DNA of 64,000 bases from Paragordius varius (GCA_964247055.1 OZ176056.1:5146001-5210000), one strand, 5' to 3'; shown: positions 1-13,147, counted from the stretch's first letter. Made by a program: numbers and translations. Notes: generated from the sequence alone by a model not told the origin.

Positions 1-1138
1 TTCCAATGATTATATATGTAGTCATAAGTTTGTACCGGTAAATAACATGTAATTTGGAAATGAAATCGATATAATTTATCAAAATATTGTGTATCGTCTT
101 CTACACCTTTTCCCATCTCCAGGTATTATATGGAAGCCGTGCAAAAAAAACTGATTGTCTTTTGCCGCAAACTATGAGACAAGCCATATTACAACATCTT
201 CAAAATAATTAATATGATTCTCTGCAAGGATGTGTCCTATTAATGCAAAATTGTATTTGTCAAATGATCAGTAGATGCTAACGAAAAAATTTGCCATCGA
301 AGCGATTCTAATGTATTTCAGCTGGTTTTGCTAATGAGACAGAGTATTATTATGAAAAAACACGCCATATCTTCTGGCTAAATTATATGGTTTAAAATAA
401 TCATTTGTTGGTGAAAGCGTTGTACCTCCTCAACCCGATTTAAAAAGTTTTAAATAACAATATCGCTCTAGTCCACAGACACAGAACGAGACGTTTGCCA
501 TTGGTGTTGAGAAACCGCTGGCATGAAAGCCATGATTACCGATTTAATTTGCAAAGTAAAGCGATGTCATATCATATATTAATTCGATAAGTGATCTTTG
601 TCAACGTAAAAGCTTCACAAGTCGCTTTGAAATTTTCGATTTGGAATTCGTAATTTTGTGAAACCTCCAGTAATCTTTTCTATTACTCGTAAACATTTAT
701 TAATTCTTTTTTTTATACATGTAGTGGTTCTGTTTATTAATCATCAATCACTTGCACATAATTGTCTTCGCAACTGTGTGATCTAACAAAGCGCTAACGC
801 TTTTTCACATTGAAATAAGAACTTTTAATATCAAAAATCAATGTTTCACAGGTGTTTATCGATAGATTATGTTCGCCAAATTTTCTGCCACAACCGATAA
901 TTTAAAGCAATGCGTAGAAGAAATGTTTTTTGACATGATTACTATATGCTAAACATAACTAGTTTTTGGTGATAGCTTGTGCGAGTTTAATGTTGTTCCA
1001 TTAATAAAATTAAATACTCAATATTTTTTTTAATATGGAGAAGATTTTTTATATTGTTAAATTTCTCGGTGGTGTCACATACATGCACATATTATATGTA
1101 TATATATATATATATGTCCCTTTTTGGTATACATATAT

Positions 1139-1501
1139 GGGAGTATGATAGGTATACAGTGTATGCAGTAAAAGATTGTTAGTGCAAAATAATTTTAATG
1201 AACACAAAACAGGGGGATATTATGGATATGTTTATAAAGAGGGCTGAATGATAATTAATATATAAAAATTGACCCCCTGTTTTGTGTTCATTAAGATTAT
1301 TTTGCACTAACAATCTATTACTGCATACGCTACTGTACAATAAAAACTCATTAATTATTGCCAAATAGCAATGCAACAAAGAAATCATTATTGGCTAATT
1401 GGTAAACATGAAAAAAATAATAAGCCAATAATACTGACCTTTGTGTACATGCTATTTGGCAATAATAACTTTCTATTAATATAAAATTACTCATACTGTA
1501 A
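1139..1501. mobile_element. Nested pair of TA-flanked hairpin MITEs
   Basis: A near-perfect hairpin at about 1,154-1,339 has arms of roughly 60 bases, with AACACAAAACAGGGGG answered by CCCCCTGTTTTGTGTT. Its ends are ACAGTGTATGCAG and CTGCATACGCTACTGT. It interrupts the left arm of a second element that continues to 1,501 and ends TTACTCATACTGTA, the same end as the copy at 47,710-47,884. TA-flanked ends suit the Tc1/mariner group. Confidence 0.65.
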
Positions 1502-1719
1502 GAACATAAAAATATGTCCCTTCTCGCTAAATATTTTATTGAAGAATTGGTAACATTGCATATGTGTGCATATTTTGATAATTAATTTTTAAGTTTGATA
1601 TATATTTCATAAAAATAATATACAAGGCAAAATTTAAAATTATTTAATCTATATGTGGGCATTACAAGGCACAATATGTATAGTTTTTTAAAAAAGGAAG
1701 CTATGATGATCTGATTTAG

Positions 1720-1960
1720 GCAATTTTCTTAAAGATGCCAGCAAAGTGTAACCGGATGTTTATATTGTGATAGATAACGCCCCAATACACCATGCAAAAT
1801 CTGCAAAATCTATTGAAGACAATTTACTATTTATTCATTATAATATCCAATTAAATCTAAGTGAAAACTTCTTTGCCACAATTAAAAAAGACAGAGATAA
1901 TGTAAAACAATTAAATTATAGAACAATTGTTATTAGATGGCAATGGTGACATATAATGAT
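1720..1960 (+). pseudogene. DDE_3 (IS630/Tc1-type) transposase C-terminal fragment
   Basis: Translation gives VIDNAPIHHAKSAKSIEDN and then IQLNLSENFFATIKKD. These match the DDE_3 motifs xDNAPIH and YSPxLNPIExFFxxIK, including the second catalytic Asp and the Glu. The YSP of the motif is decayed (Y.IQLN) and the reading breaks shortly before position 1,760. A remnant of a plain DNA transposon, distinct from the surrounding mariner. Confidence 0.65.
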
Positions 1961-2321
1961 TTCAACAAAAAGTAAGCAAAATAGAAACAATATCTAGATT
2001 TGTATATTTTTATCACAAGACATTTATAGAGTTCAAAGGCAACTACGGTAATTTTATTGATTATATCTTTACAATATGTCCTTTCTCGATATATATTTTA
2101 TAATATATTTGACATTATATACAAATATATATGTGCATGTAGTTATTTATATACCGATGCAACTTTTAAAATAAATAAAAAATGTCATACATATTTAAAA
2201 AATTATACAATAATAATTTTATTATTTACTGTTAATAAAATTGGGGTCGGTATCAAAATGGTCTGTCTATTAACTGACGACTCCTTTTAGTTAACCGGTA
2301 ATGACTTATGACTACACGTGG

Positions 2322-3500
2322 TATATAGTTCCAGTATTTTAATATATATTTTGTTGTTGTTTTTTTCTGATTTGTCAAACAACTGGTACAGTCGTATGCC
2401 ATAATTTGAATAATGGTGATATGTTTTTAGTCTTTTAATATTGTACGAACAATGCATAGGCTACAATTAATACATTTTAAGGGTTATGACTGCGGCGCAT
2501 TTTAACAAGTTGTTATAACAATATATCATAAAACGAGTAAAACATTACACACATACACCTTACAATCTATATCTTACTAATTACTTGGTTAGTTAGTTTC
2601 TTATTTGTTGTTCATATTAATGTATAAATTACATTTATATAAATTTAGAGTGATCTGTTTGTTTTAACAAAATATTATTATTTTATTATGTAATTAGAAT
2701 GTTGATAACGCCAGTGATTAATTTTAATAGGTTCTGAATCTTAGTAATTTCAAAAATTTATGCATATTTTTTACAACTATATCCAAAATTAAATAGATTT
2801 TTATTTATTTTAAAAAATTAGAATCAAGTATGGTTGTAGGTATAAACGAGTCTAAATAATCACTTAATGAATTTTTATATATATTACGTATAAAGCGCAT
2901 AGTTATATGTATTATTAAAATAAAAAATGGCGTTTTTATAACATAAAAAATGATTGAAACATTAAATAATAGCCCAGAGAGAAAAGGAAAAAAGTGATTG
3001 CATTAAAATCGATAATAAGGTAGTCGTAGAAAAAAAAAATAAAATATTACAATACTGATTTGTCAGGCAGGTATTGAGATGGTATGAAAATGTCATCGAA
3101 AAATCCGAGGGTGACTAAAATTAAAATTTAAGTAACCAATGATTCCATCGGGGGTGTACGATTTGATTTTACCCAAAATTATCTCATCAATAAATGGTGA
3201 AAAAACAACATATCTAAAGTGAACTAAATTATAATAAACATGATACCTCTCGTATATATGTTTGAATCATCTTGTAAAATATGCGAGTCTTCGATTCTCG
3301 ACATATCCCATAAACTGATACCCAAACCTAGGTTTAACATTACCTAAATAAAAGCGCAAAATACTTTATTTGCATATTTTTGATTGATCGCATCTTTTAA
3401 TGTTTCTACAAAGTTATCACCCAGTTTATTAGGAGGGAGCGTGGTTATATCTTTTATGGAGCTCAAAATAAACATGCATACATTATACCATATTACACAT
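2322..3500. other. AT-rich spacer, no gene seen
   Basis: Between the two mariner copies. No open frame with protein-like composition and no clear terminal repeats were found. Confidence 0.5.
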
Positions 3501-3502
3501 AC

Positions 3503-4770
3503 CACGTGTATTCATAAGTTTTAAATTAAATTTGTAAGGAAATCAATATTTATTCATAATTTTGTCCACCGTCTAACACACATTTCTCCCATTTTTCAGG
3601 TAATATATGAAGGCCATTCTAAAAAAATTGGCTCTCTTCTGCGGATAGCCACTCATCCAGCCATTATGTCAAAATTTTTCCAGTGCTGACACTTGGATAC
3701 AACACACTCATTTTAGTCCTTCGATTTAAATTGGGGTAGTTGGATACCCCAGACCTGCTTAAAATCAAATAGTTTAAAAGTATGGAAGAAATCGAAACCA
3801 TGGCAAATTTTTGCACTTATATAACATTAATAAACTGAATTATATAAAAAATTTTATTTAAAAATACTTGATATTACTTAGTTTAAGCTAAAACCTAAAG
3901 GTAAAAATTTCGTCAACGTGACATGTGTGAAATGTAAAATTAAAAATAATAGAAAATAAACCGCTTTTTCTATTTCTATCCATGCTAAATGTAATTTATA
4001 TTAAAAATTAGCCTAAGTGTTACCCTTAAAATTAAATGAAGACGATATTTTGCAAAAATTTTGTAAAATAAAAATGGCGTCGAAGTAGTTTAAGATGGAA
4101 CTTTTTTTTCAAAACAAAATTTTATCAAGATATTTTGGCATATATATATAATTTTTATCAGGATAGAAGCAAATTTTAAATAGGAACCGTTTCCCTCAGT
4201 AGTTTTTTAGAAATAATTTAAATTTAGTTTGAGGTATTTAAATACCCCAATTAGCGAAGTATTAATGTGCTTAAAAATGATTTGTATTAGTCAGATGGTA
4301 TGCGGATGGGAAACTTCCCATCGAAGCGATTTTTGATTTGACGTTCATTCAATTTTTGTGCTACCAAGTTTAATGATTATTTTTAAATGCTTAAATACAA
4401 TTCATTCTTTTTCTGATACATATGATCATTGAATTAGATCATCTTCCTATAACTCTACCAATTGATCGATACAGTTATACTGATTGCGTCTACTGTCTAT
4501 CATATGTAACCAATTTTTATTAATAAAACATGGTTAGTGTTAATTGATAGGGTGTACTCATTGTTTCTGTCAGCAATCGATGCCTTTCAACAATGTGATG
4601 GCACACCGCAAATTCGACAAGATTACCGAATGATAAAAAAAACACTAGTTTATGGAAATCATCTTGTGCTGTTTCCTGTTTAATGGATGAACAAAATCGG
4701 ATTGTATATTATTATACACTATACTTTTGACTGATGTCTTTTTTTAGAAAACCGGTAAATGATAGATTTA
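3503..4770 (-). mobile_element. Mariner-type transposon, copy 2, split by another element
   Basis: The end CCACGTGTATTCATAAGTTT at 3,503 matches copy 1, and a second end with ACCGGTAAATGAT lies near 4,755. On the minus strand at about 3,535-3,620 the translation reads NGLHILPEKWEKCVLDGG followed by QNYE and a stop, the classic mariner transposase C-terminus. At about 4,300-4,350 SLRWEV and YHL echo the LGWEVLPHPPYSPDL region. The two parts are separated by the inverted-repeat element at 3,690-4,265. The copy is shorter than a full mariner, so it is also internally deleted. Confidence 0.72.
3690..4265. mobile_element. Non-autonomous TIR element, family T1, copy A
   Basis: Left end CTTCGATTTAAATTGGGGTA at 3,719, right end AATACCCCAATTAGCGAAGT near 4,235-4,254. 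Related copies lie at 35,975-36,545 (opposite orientation) and, partially, at about 48,960-49,560. All share the internal phrase CATGACATGTGTG or relatives of it. No coding capacity. It has landed inside mariner copy 2. Confidence 0.7.
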
Positions 4771-5449
4771 CTATTTAATTTTATTCGAGATTTACAAAAA
4801 TGTATGCGCTAAATCAGTACTTCGAAATTTTGCGATTATATATAAATCGCAGCTGAGTACCTTCTGTGCCAAAAAATAAAATAAACTTGATTGCCAACAT
4901 TTTTTAACAAAGTTATTATAATAACCTTCCTATTTTTACTTGTTTTTAACATATGATAATTTTAAATATGCCGCCATCCTTGTAAAAGCTCAGGGGAAAA
5001 CACTAAAAATAACTTAAGGACCTTTTATACTTTCATATTTAGCACATCTGGACTATTTTCTTTTACGATTTATCTTTGAGTACCCTTTTAAATAGAAAAA
5101 CTTTTAAAAATCGGTAAAATTTTAAAAATATGGATGATCACTGAGTTGCACAGGCTTTTGACGTTAGTTATTTGAAAACTAGCTGATTTTAGGAGCAAAA
5201 AATTGGGACTTTCGCCCATATCTGAAAACATTTTTAAAAATTTTGCTTTTATTAATAGTTGAGATATATTTTTGGCTATTAAAATGAAACATTTAGCCTT
5301 CACCAAATAAATTTTATTTAAAAAATGATTACATTTATATCTGATATGGGGTATTTACCACAAAATGGTAAATAACTTTATTAAATCTGTCGTAAAGGCC
5401 AAAACTAAAAGCACCATGACTATACTGATACATTTCTTTATCTAAATCT
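4771..5449. other. AT-rich spacer, no gene seen
   Basis: The short frames here have no recognisable product and no supported splice context. Confidence 0.5.
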
Positions 5450-6971
5450 ATATATATTTAAATATGGAAAATTCTGGCTTTGTGATCGCGGTAGACCCAT
5501 AAAAATCTAAATGTCGAAAAAATATAATTATTAATGAATGCTCCGACAATAGCTTCGCCCTTTTTGGATTAGGTCTACATTTCGGGCCCATCCGTGTAAA
5601 AAAACGTTTTTTTTGAAAATACAAGTCCACAAAAATCATGTCTTTGAGATATTTTTCCGGAAAAAGTGGTAGACCATTCGATTTAAAATATGATTTTATT
5701 TTACTTATTTTTGATTGCGCCGAACATAGTCGGGCTTTTTTAATTTGGGCCCTCATTTTACCCGCTTCCTCCGTAAAGTGCCACTTTTTTAAAAAAATTA
5801 AGCCCACAAAAATAATTTTATGAATCTATTTTTTGCCCAAAGTATGAGACTGTAAAACTTCATTAATGATTCCAGTTTCCCTTTTAAGTCAAAAGGGTAA
5901 ACAGGTACTCGCCAAAAACTGCCCCTTCATATCAAAATAGCGTGCCTTTGGAGCTAAATTTTAAAAAACCTATCAGGGCATATAAGTTGAATAGGTGAAG
6001 AATATCCGAAACAAGACGAAAATAGGATCGTGCGGTTTTTTAGAATTAGCCGTTAATTAGGCCCATAATACCCTGAAAAATGCGCCGCCATTGAATGACT
6101 TTTCAGTTTTGGTGCAATTTGGTCAAAAATTAATGACAGATGGAAATAATAGGTATTCTCCGTAAAAAGGCAAAAATTTTAATCAAGCGATTTTTTTATC
6201 AACCTCTGGGTATGGAGCTACCCGCCTAAATATGCGTCCATATCGAATGGTTGTTAAGGAGTTAATTTTCAGAAAACTTATCAGGCCACATAAGTATAAT
6301 AAGAGCCTGAAATATTAGCCGTAAAAGGGCGAAAACTTAAGCCGAGCCGTTAATTTTAAAAATAGCCGTTAATTAGGCCTTTTAAGCTCTAAAAAATGGG
6401 ATGTCATTGAACTATTATTTAATTTTCATTTCCAAAAGCTATTAGGCACATATTGAAAGATGTTTTCAGGTATTCCCCTAGAAAGGCAAAAATTTCTATC
6501 GATCGTCTTTTTTATATTAACCTCTGAGTAGCGGTCGCCTACAACTGCGTCCCATATCGATACCGCGTGACTTTGGAGCTAAATTTTAGAAAACCTATCA
6601 CATACAAGTTCAATAAGGGCTTTAAATACCCGTAAAAAGGCAATAATTTAAGTAGAGCGGTTTTAAATTACCCCTTAATTAAGCCCTTACACTGAAGCGC
6701 CACCATAGAATTACTTTTTGGGTAGAAGGAATTTTTCGTAAATCCCGAGAGATATGGAATTAATCATGATTGCAGGCATTACCTGAATTAAGGCAAAAAC
6801 TTTAATCGAGCGTTTTTTGTTTCGCCCATGTTTAGGGGCGACCACCATAAAACTGCATCACCATATCAGCATGTCTTTGGAGCCAAAATTCAGAAAACCT
6901 ATGAGTCCAATAGAAACATATCGAATCCATAATTATTACAGATATTAAAATAATAATTTGTATTCTTGTAA

Positions 6972-7692
6972 AATTTATTGAATTCAAACTATATCCAAAA
7001 TTTTTGATACATGAGAGTATCTTTTTCAATGGATTAACTAAAATAAAAGAAAATAATAATAAGATTAATTTAAACAAAATTTGAAAAATATAATTATAAA
7101 GATAACAAAAAAAAATTCAAAGTGATGTGCATGTGTTATTGTTTTTTCCTTGGCATGGTAAATATTTTGAAGTAATCTGTTTCTTTTAGGAAGTCTTTTG
7201 TGACTTTGTTAAGATCTTTCCTCTCTTCTCTCTGTTGATGAGGTGTATACTGTTTGAATGGATAAAACAGGCCTCCAAAATCAACCTATCGGATAATTTG
7301 TCGGCTTGTGCTACAATGGATGCTGGGCCGAAGGTGTGACCTGTATTGTTGCAATGGTCGTAGATGGCCGAACCTTTTCTGTTGTGTTCTTTTTCTCTAA
7401 TATATATAGGACGTTTAGATTGTCCAATATAGTGCGCTGGACAATCATTACTTCTTTTGTGGCAGACTGGACATTCGTTTTTTGGTTCTCGGCGTGGTCT
7501 TTACAAACTTAATAGATTCTTTGGTGGTTTGTAATAAACACGTACATCCTTTTTTGTAATAATATTGTTAACTTTTTTGGATGTATTGTTATAAGTCAGG
7601 CATATACATTTTTCGGGCGGATTTTGCTTTTCTCTTGGGTTTAATATATTGTTTATTGAATCTCAATGCTTTTTATAACCTTGATCAAGTAA
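6972..7692 (-). repeat. Left inverted arm of the Penelope-like element
   Basis: Reverse complement of 8,354-9,079 with modest divergence: for example CTTGATCAAGGTTATAAAAA at 8,360 is mirrored at about 7,665-7,690. It carries the endonuclease end on the minus strand. The junction with the plus-strand body is near 7,693. Confidence 0.85.
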
Positions 7693-7724
7693 TATAAATG
7701 ATTATCATGTTAAAGATATTGATA

Positions 7725-8919
7725 TGTTTTGTTCGTTAGATGTAATCTCTTTATATACAAATATACGAATTGAATTAGCGTTTCAGGCGTTAAAAAAACA
7801 ATAAATGATAACATAGATTATTTTAACAGCCATATCCATCGAAGTGCGCTTTAATCACTAATAAATATTGCGCTGTATAATACTTATTTTATGTTTAATG
7901 ATAGTTTCTATAAGCGAATTCGCGGGACTCCAATGGGTTCACCATTTAGTTCAATCATTGGTGAAATTTGCATGAGACTAATTGAGCAACAGGCTTTTGA
8001 AAAATTTTGTTCAAACCTCTATACCCGTTATGTGGATGATAATTTAATCATCGACACCATTGACAATATAAAAGTTTTTCAAAACATTATCAACAAAATA
8101 TCCGAGTTAAAATTAACAATAGCGGAAGAAAAAAACAACAGTATCAACTTTTTAGACCTCAATCTTACCCGTAGAATCAATAGTATATCCATACAAGTCC
8201 ATTATAAAGACCTTTTCTCTTACCAATTCTTACCCATTACGTCAAACCATCCAGTAGCTACTTATAAAGCCATAAGTAACGCGTTTCTAAAAAGAACGCT
8301 TAGATTACATGACATAAAGATACGAACATCTCAAACATCAGAAATCGTAACCATATTACTTGATCAAGGTTATAAAAAGCATTGGATAACAGATTCAATA
8401 AACAATATATTAAACCCAAGAGAAAAGCATAATCCGCCCGAAAAATGTATTTGCCTGACTTATAACATTACATCCAAAAAAGTTAACATTATTATTACAA
8501 AAAAGGATGTACGTGTTTATTACAAACCACCAAAAAATTTATTAAGTTTGTTATTACCACGCCGAGAACCAAAAAACGAATGTACAGTCTACCACAAAAG
8601 ATGTAATGATTGTCCAGCGCACTATATTGGACAATTTAAACGTCCTATAGATATTAGAGAAAAAGGACACAACAGAAAAGGTTCGGCCATCTACGATAAT
8701 TGCAACAATACAGGTCACACCTTCGGCCCAGCATCCATTGTAGCACAAGCCGACAAATTATCCGATAGGTTGATTTTGGAGGCTTGTTTTATCCATTCAA
8801 GCAGTGTACACCTCATCAACAGAAGAGAAGAGAGGAAAGATTATAACAAAGTCACAAAAGACTTTCTAAAAGAAACAGATTACTTCAAAATATTTACCAC
8901 GCCAAGGAAAAAACAATAA
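7725..8919 (+). pseudogene. Penelope-like reverse transcriptase / GIY-YIG endonuclease
   Basis: The upstream portion gives FCSLDVISLYTNIR, a Penelope RT signature. From 7,891 an open frame of 342 codons contains GTPMGSPFSSIIGE (RT motif 4), YTRYVDDNLIID (catalytic YVDD), INFLDLNLTR and then the endonuclease region CNDCPAHYIGQFKRPIDIRE, with the YIG core, ending TTPRKKQ. The N-terminal part of the RT is absent, so the copy is dead on arrival or truncated. The absence of LTR or capsid genes separates it from retroviral elements. Confidence 0.88.
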
Positions 8920-9930
8920 CACATGCACATTTTGCATTTTTTTGTTATCATAATTTATAATTATATTTTTCAAATTTTGTTTTAATTAATCTTATTATTA
9001 TTTTCTTTTATTTTAGTTAATCCATTGAAAAAGATAGTCTCATGTATCAAAAATTTGGATATAGTTTGAATTCAATAAATATTACAGATATTCCCTGCAT
9101 GCAAAAATTTTGCCCAACTTTTTCTTATACCTGCCCATGGTACGGAGCCACCCGCCAACTGCGTACTATATAGAAATTGCATCGTTTTGGAGCTAATTTA
9201 CAGAAAATTTATATAGCCATATAAGCTCATTACGAAATATTACCTGTAACTGGGTAAAAAAAGTCAGGCGTTTTTTTATTAGCCGTTAATTTTGGGCCTT
9301 TATGCCCTAAAAATACGCCATCCTATAACGATTATTTATTGTTGAGTATTTTTTCAAATAATCCAGGAGACGATGGTATTAAAGATGTAACATTTACATA
9401 TAAAGGCAAAGAATTTACCTCAGCGCCTTTTCCATATAGATCTAATGGTAGGAGTTTACCGGTTTAAATTGACACGCCATACAATGGCGTGTTTTTGGAG
9501 CTATTTTTTAAAAAACTAAATAAGCCATGTGAGTTCAGTTAAACATATATCTGGGAAATTTGTATAATATCATTATTTTTTCCTTTAAAAATGGACAAAA
9601 AGGGACCACAATTTTTTTATATCCCTTGATCCCAACTGTGTGAACACAATTGGAAAATAAAACTTATAACCATGATTTCGTGAGATAAAAATCTTAAAAT
9701 AAATCTAATGATACAATCTTCTTTAATAAGGGACAGTTTAAATAGGTCAATTTGGAGTAAACAATATTTGAGCCTATGCAAAACCCGTAAAAGAACAATT
9801 TGACATTATTTTTATTAAATATGTTTTTTATTATTTTTTTATCTCCATTACCTCTATTTATTGCAAATTATAAAGAATAATTATCGGTGAAACCACGTCA
9901 CAGCGAAGCGATACATGACCAGCTAATATA

Positions 9931-11235
9931 TATATATATATATATATAAACATATATTAATTCTCAGAATATTTTTTTGTGGATTTCATACATAATTTTT
10001 TACAGAAAATGTGTGAAAATTTTACCAATGTTATTAAGGTTGCAATATCTAATTTATATCATTAATAATTTATATCTGATTTAACTGGGTCAATATTTGC
10101 CCTATATATATTAAACTTAATCGTATTAACAAACAGTGTTATAAATTTATATAAATGTCTTGCAAAGGGGATATTTGTTGTTTATACATAGGTTGACCTT
10201 GGTAATAGCCGAAGCCCTTTTGTTTTATATTTAGTTGTATTAGGAGGTATCTCCTTGTCGTTATGATTGTTTACTCTTTTATAACCTTCTTTACATTGAT
10301 CAAAACTAATTCAACCCAAAAATACATGGACTATACTATTTAAATTTCGTTTATATTTTTAAAGGATTATATGTATGCCAGATTAAATTTCGCAAGACAC
10401 ATATCCTAATTAATAAACCGAAAATATATTTATATGTCAAATAATTTATTATTCAATTTAAATCATATAATCGTATCTCGGATTTACAATCCGTTTTAAA
10501 TCTATTACAAATATGTTATTGATTGAACTAAACTCTTTTAAGAAATGTTTATGTTATCATCAATAAAATTTCAACCCAACCGAATATGGCTTATAAAACG
10601 TTACATAAATGCGATGCTATTATTTATTATTCTGATTATGACAGGTAATTAATTATTTGAAAATATAATATCATTTAGTAGACAAAGGCTTTTAAGTCAA
10701 ATTAAAGGAGGGTCTCATAGCCTGAAATACATTTACGGTAATAAGCAGTTTTCCAACCAGGTAATAAAACAAAACATTTACCTAACAAATTATTTTAGTG
10801 TTAATAAGTATAAATCAATTACAAAAATCAGATATTTAATTTAATGTTATATTTTGCATCAAATATTAAATTCAATAACATTATTTTAAATTAATTTTAG
10901 GCACGTGATAGTTGTTGTTTTAGCTGGCTTTATAAATGGTCATGGTCACTGTCATTATTTAATAAGATTGAACGCTACTCATGACTAAAGAGTTTGTTCA
11001 AATGTTACGTGCGAAAATATTTTAACAAGTGTTATCTTAATTATAATTAATTAATATTAATGCGATTATTTAATATAACAGAAATTTTATTTGAGATATT
11101 TCAGTACAAATTGATTAGGTCTTAAACATTTATCGTTTTCTAAAATAATGAATAGAAAAAAGTAAGGAATATATGGGAGCGCTTAATCCCTTTTTGTGTG
11201 TCCAAAAATATAAAATATACATACTAATTAAAGTA

Positions 11236-11277
<42 letters not shown>

Positions 11278-12795
11278 CTAATAATATATATTGTATAATA
11301 GATAAAAAGTTTTTATTTGCTACTAGAAATAAAATCTTGATTGGAACAACATATCTAAAAATAGTTGACAATTCTCAAAAATATCTAATTAGTTATATAA
11401 GTGTACATATAATCTAATATATAACTAAAAAAATTTGAAAATAAATTTTAAGAGGGCATATTGTTTTTCAAAATATAAAAGTGTCAATCTTAGCAATCCT
11501 GTATATAGTTTGAAAACTAAATAGTCATTGATATATATTTTTAAATTCAACACTTTTTACAAAGAAACATGCAATATTGTTTTATTTGATATTAAATTAA
11601 ATTTTAATTGGCGCTCATTTTGTGGCATGGCTAAAATTACAATATCAATTTATAATATGATTTCCAATTGAGAAATTTTAATTTATAATTGATGTTTGTA
11701 TGTATTTAAGTAAAAAGTTGAGGCAATATTTCTTATAAATAACAAGTAGTAGCTAACAAATAATGTTTTTGTGAAAAATTTTAAACATTAATGTAACATT
11801 TATGCTTTTATTTATAAGAGCTTTGAACCGGAATGGAAAAAGTAGATTAAAACAGGCATACCTTGTTGCTGGACGGTTGCCCGTGGCCCCTAAGAATAAA
11901 AATGAGACCTAAACGATTTTTATTATTTTAGAACTGGAACTGGGATCATGGTTTAAAAAATTTAACAGTTCCGTAACCGCTTTTATCATGTGAAATCGGT
12001 TCCATTTTGGTTCCTCATTTTTTATAAAATGATTTTTGCAATTTTATTATAAATAAATATTAAAGTACAAGTGTGTTTGTATTAATTATTGTATTTCTGG
12101 AGGAATTTTTACATAATTTTATATATCGTTTATGGTTTTTTACCAGCGGTTTATTTAATTAATTACATATTTTTAAATCTAAATGTATGTCTGAGGTGTC
12201 AAGTTTTAAATATATTATTTTCGACACGAGGGTATAAAAATATGCACATTTAAACACTTGTTAAATAATAAATAGAAAAAACGAGGCTATTCAGACTAAA
12301 TTTGTCAAAATGGTAATTCTATTGCAATCAATTACTAAAAAATTGTTATCACATAATCAAGTTAATGAATGACTTTAAAAAAGCAGGACCAGAATTGAGG
12401 GAACAAAATCGTCTCATCCATGGTTCCGGCTTGAAGCCCTAATTTTTAGTGTTGCTCTTTTTCCATCATTTTTCCCTTATGGCGTTTCGTATTTGTTTTA
12501 CCACTATAAACTTTATATAAAAAATATCCCTACCAAAAAGAAAATTGCGATATATGACACATTTTCTTAAAAAATAAGTGTTAATTACATGTTTTGATAG
12601 TATATTATTTTGCAACCATATTTTAAACATTAAAGGATGTTTTTTATTATATGTACTGTTTTATTTATAGTTTTGGACCTTATACCAGCTTGTCGAATAC
12701 AAAATAAATTTTTACCAATCGTTATAACAGATGCTCATTTATATAAAGATGTTCAATTTTCGCAAAGTAATTTGCATATTATTATTTTTCATAGT
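9931..12795. other. AT-rich spacer with (TA)n, no gene supported
   Basis: Holds (TA)n at about 9,929-9,948 and 11,237-11,274. A stretch near 10,903-10,990 after TTTTAG translates to a hydrophobic run (HVIVVVLAGFINGHGH) that resembles a signal peptide but has no start or donor, so no gene is called. Confidence 0.45.
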
Positions 12796-12796
12796 T

Positions 12797-13120
12797 AATA
12801 TACCATTTATAGTTCAAATTTTCCCTTAAACAATTCAAATTCACCCTCGAACAATTCAAATTCACCCTATTAATTATGTGTTTTTTATGACTAAAAATTA
12901 CCTTTATTTTTTAATATTTTTAAAATATGAAATTCTATGTATAACTAAAAACTAATATAATGCTGAAAAAATTAAAAACTATGTCGTAAAAATATATTTC
13001 ATATTAATGATGAGTTATGTTAGATTGAAAATACATAATATATTTTTAGGGTGAATAAGAATTGTTCAAGGGTGAATTTGAATTGTTGGAGGATAAATTT
13101 CAATTAGGTGAATGTATAAT
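12797..13120. mobile_element. MITE family M1 (CAATTCAAATTCACCCT), copy 1
   Basis: Left end TATACCATTTATAGTTCAAA at 12,799, with repeated CAATTCAAATTCACCCT units. The right side near 13,050-13,118 holds the complement, GGGTGAATTTGAATTG. Other copies at 26,110-26,410, 38,309-38,678 and 46,457-46,765. Confidence 0.7.
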
Positions 13121-13142
13121 ATATTATTATAGGTTATTAAAT

Positions 13143-13147
<5 letters not shown>

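Larger units (their letters stand above)
15..2321 (-). mobile_element. Mariner-type transposon, copy 1, decayed and with nested insertions
   Basis: The right end at 2,291-2,321 reads, inward, CCACGTGTAGTCATAAGT. The left end at about 15-45 carries TGTAGTCATAAGTTT and the same ACCGGTA motif. On the minus strand at 100-170 the translation echoes the mariner C-terminus (RWEKV context), and at about 280-340 LESLRW matches the LExLGW region before the PYSPDLAPSD motif. Frames are broken in many places. A MITE nest (1,139-1,501) and a DDE transposase scrap (1,720-1,960) lie inside. Confidence 0.6.
6947..9079 (+). mobile_element. Penelope-like retroelement, 5'-truncated, with inverted flank
   Basis: Flanked by a 13-base target duplication TATTACAGATATT at 6,934-6,946 and 9,080-9,092. 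The plus-strand body (about 7,700-9,079) encodes the C-terminal half of the reverse transcriptase and a GIY-YIG endonuclease. The left 0.72 kb (6,972-7,692) is an inverted copy of the 3' part. This head-to-head partial copy is a known feature of Penelope-like elements. It sits inside tandem-repeat element copy A, so it arrived later. Confidence 0.88.
5450..9930 (-). mobile_element. Tandem-repeat element, copy A (Helentron-like?), split by a Penelope-like insertion
   Basis: This stretch is the reverse complement of the element at 50,515-54,050, with two kinds of tandem unit. The units of about 312 bases carry phrases such as GCGTGACTTTGGAGCTAAATTT and the approx. 470-base units carry GTCCACAAAAAT. 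It ends at 9,888-9,930 in CGTCACAGCGAAGCG next to (TA)n, the same end as copy B. No transposase is seen. The internal tandem repeats and AT-tract ends recall non-autonomous Helentrons, but that assignment is inference. A 2.1 kb insertion occupies 6,947-9,079. Confidence 0.6.

Noticed and set aside
5448-5823. Overlapping open frames on both strands
   Set aside because: They lie in the 470-base tandem units; equivalent frames recur in copy B at 52.3-54 kb, so they are repeat artefacts.
6832-7077. Minus-strand hydrophobic frame
   Set aside because: It crosses the insertion junction between the tandem-repeat element and the Penelope-like flank.
7306-7512. Plus-strand frame and its twin at 8,554-8,748 on the minus strand
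   Set aside because: They are antisense readings of the endonuclease region of the Penelope-like element, one in each arm.
10903-10990. Signal-peptide-like translation (HVIVVVLAGFINGHGH) after a TTTTAG acceptor
   Set aside because: No start codon and no donor in frame before the stop; could not be joined to any exon.
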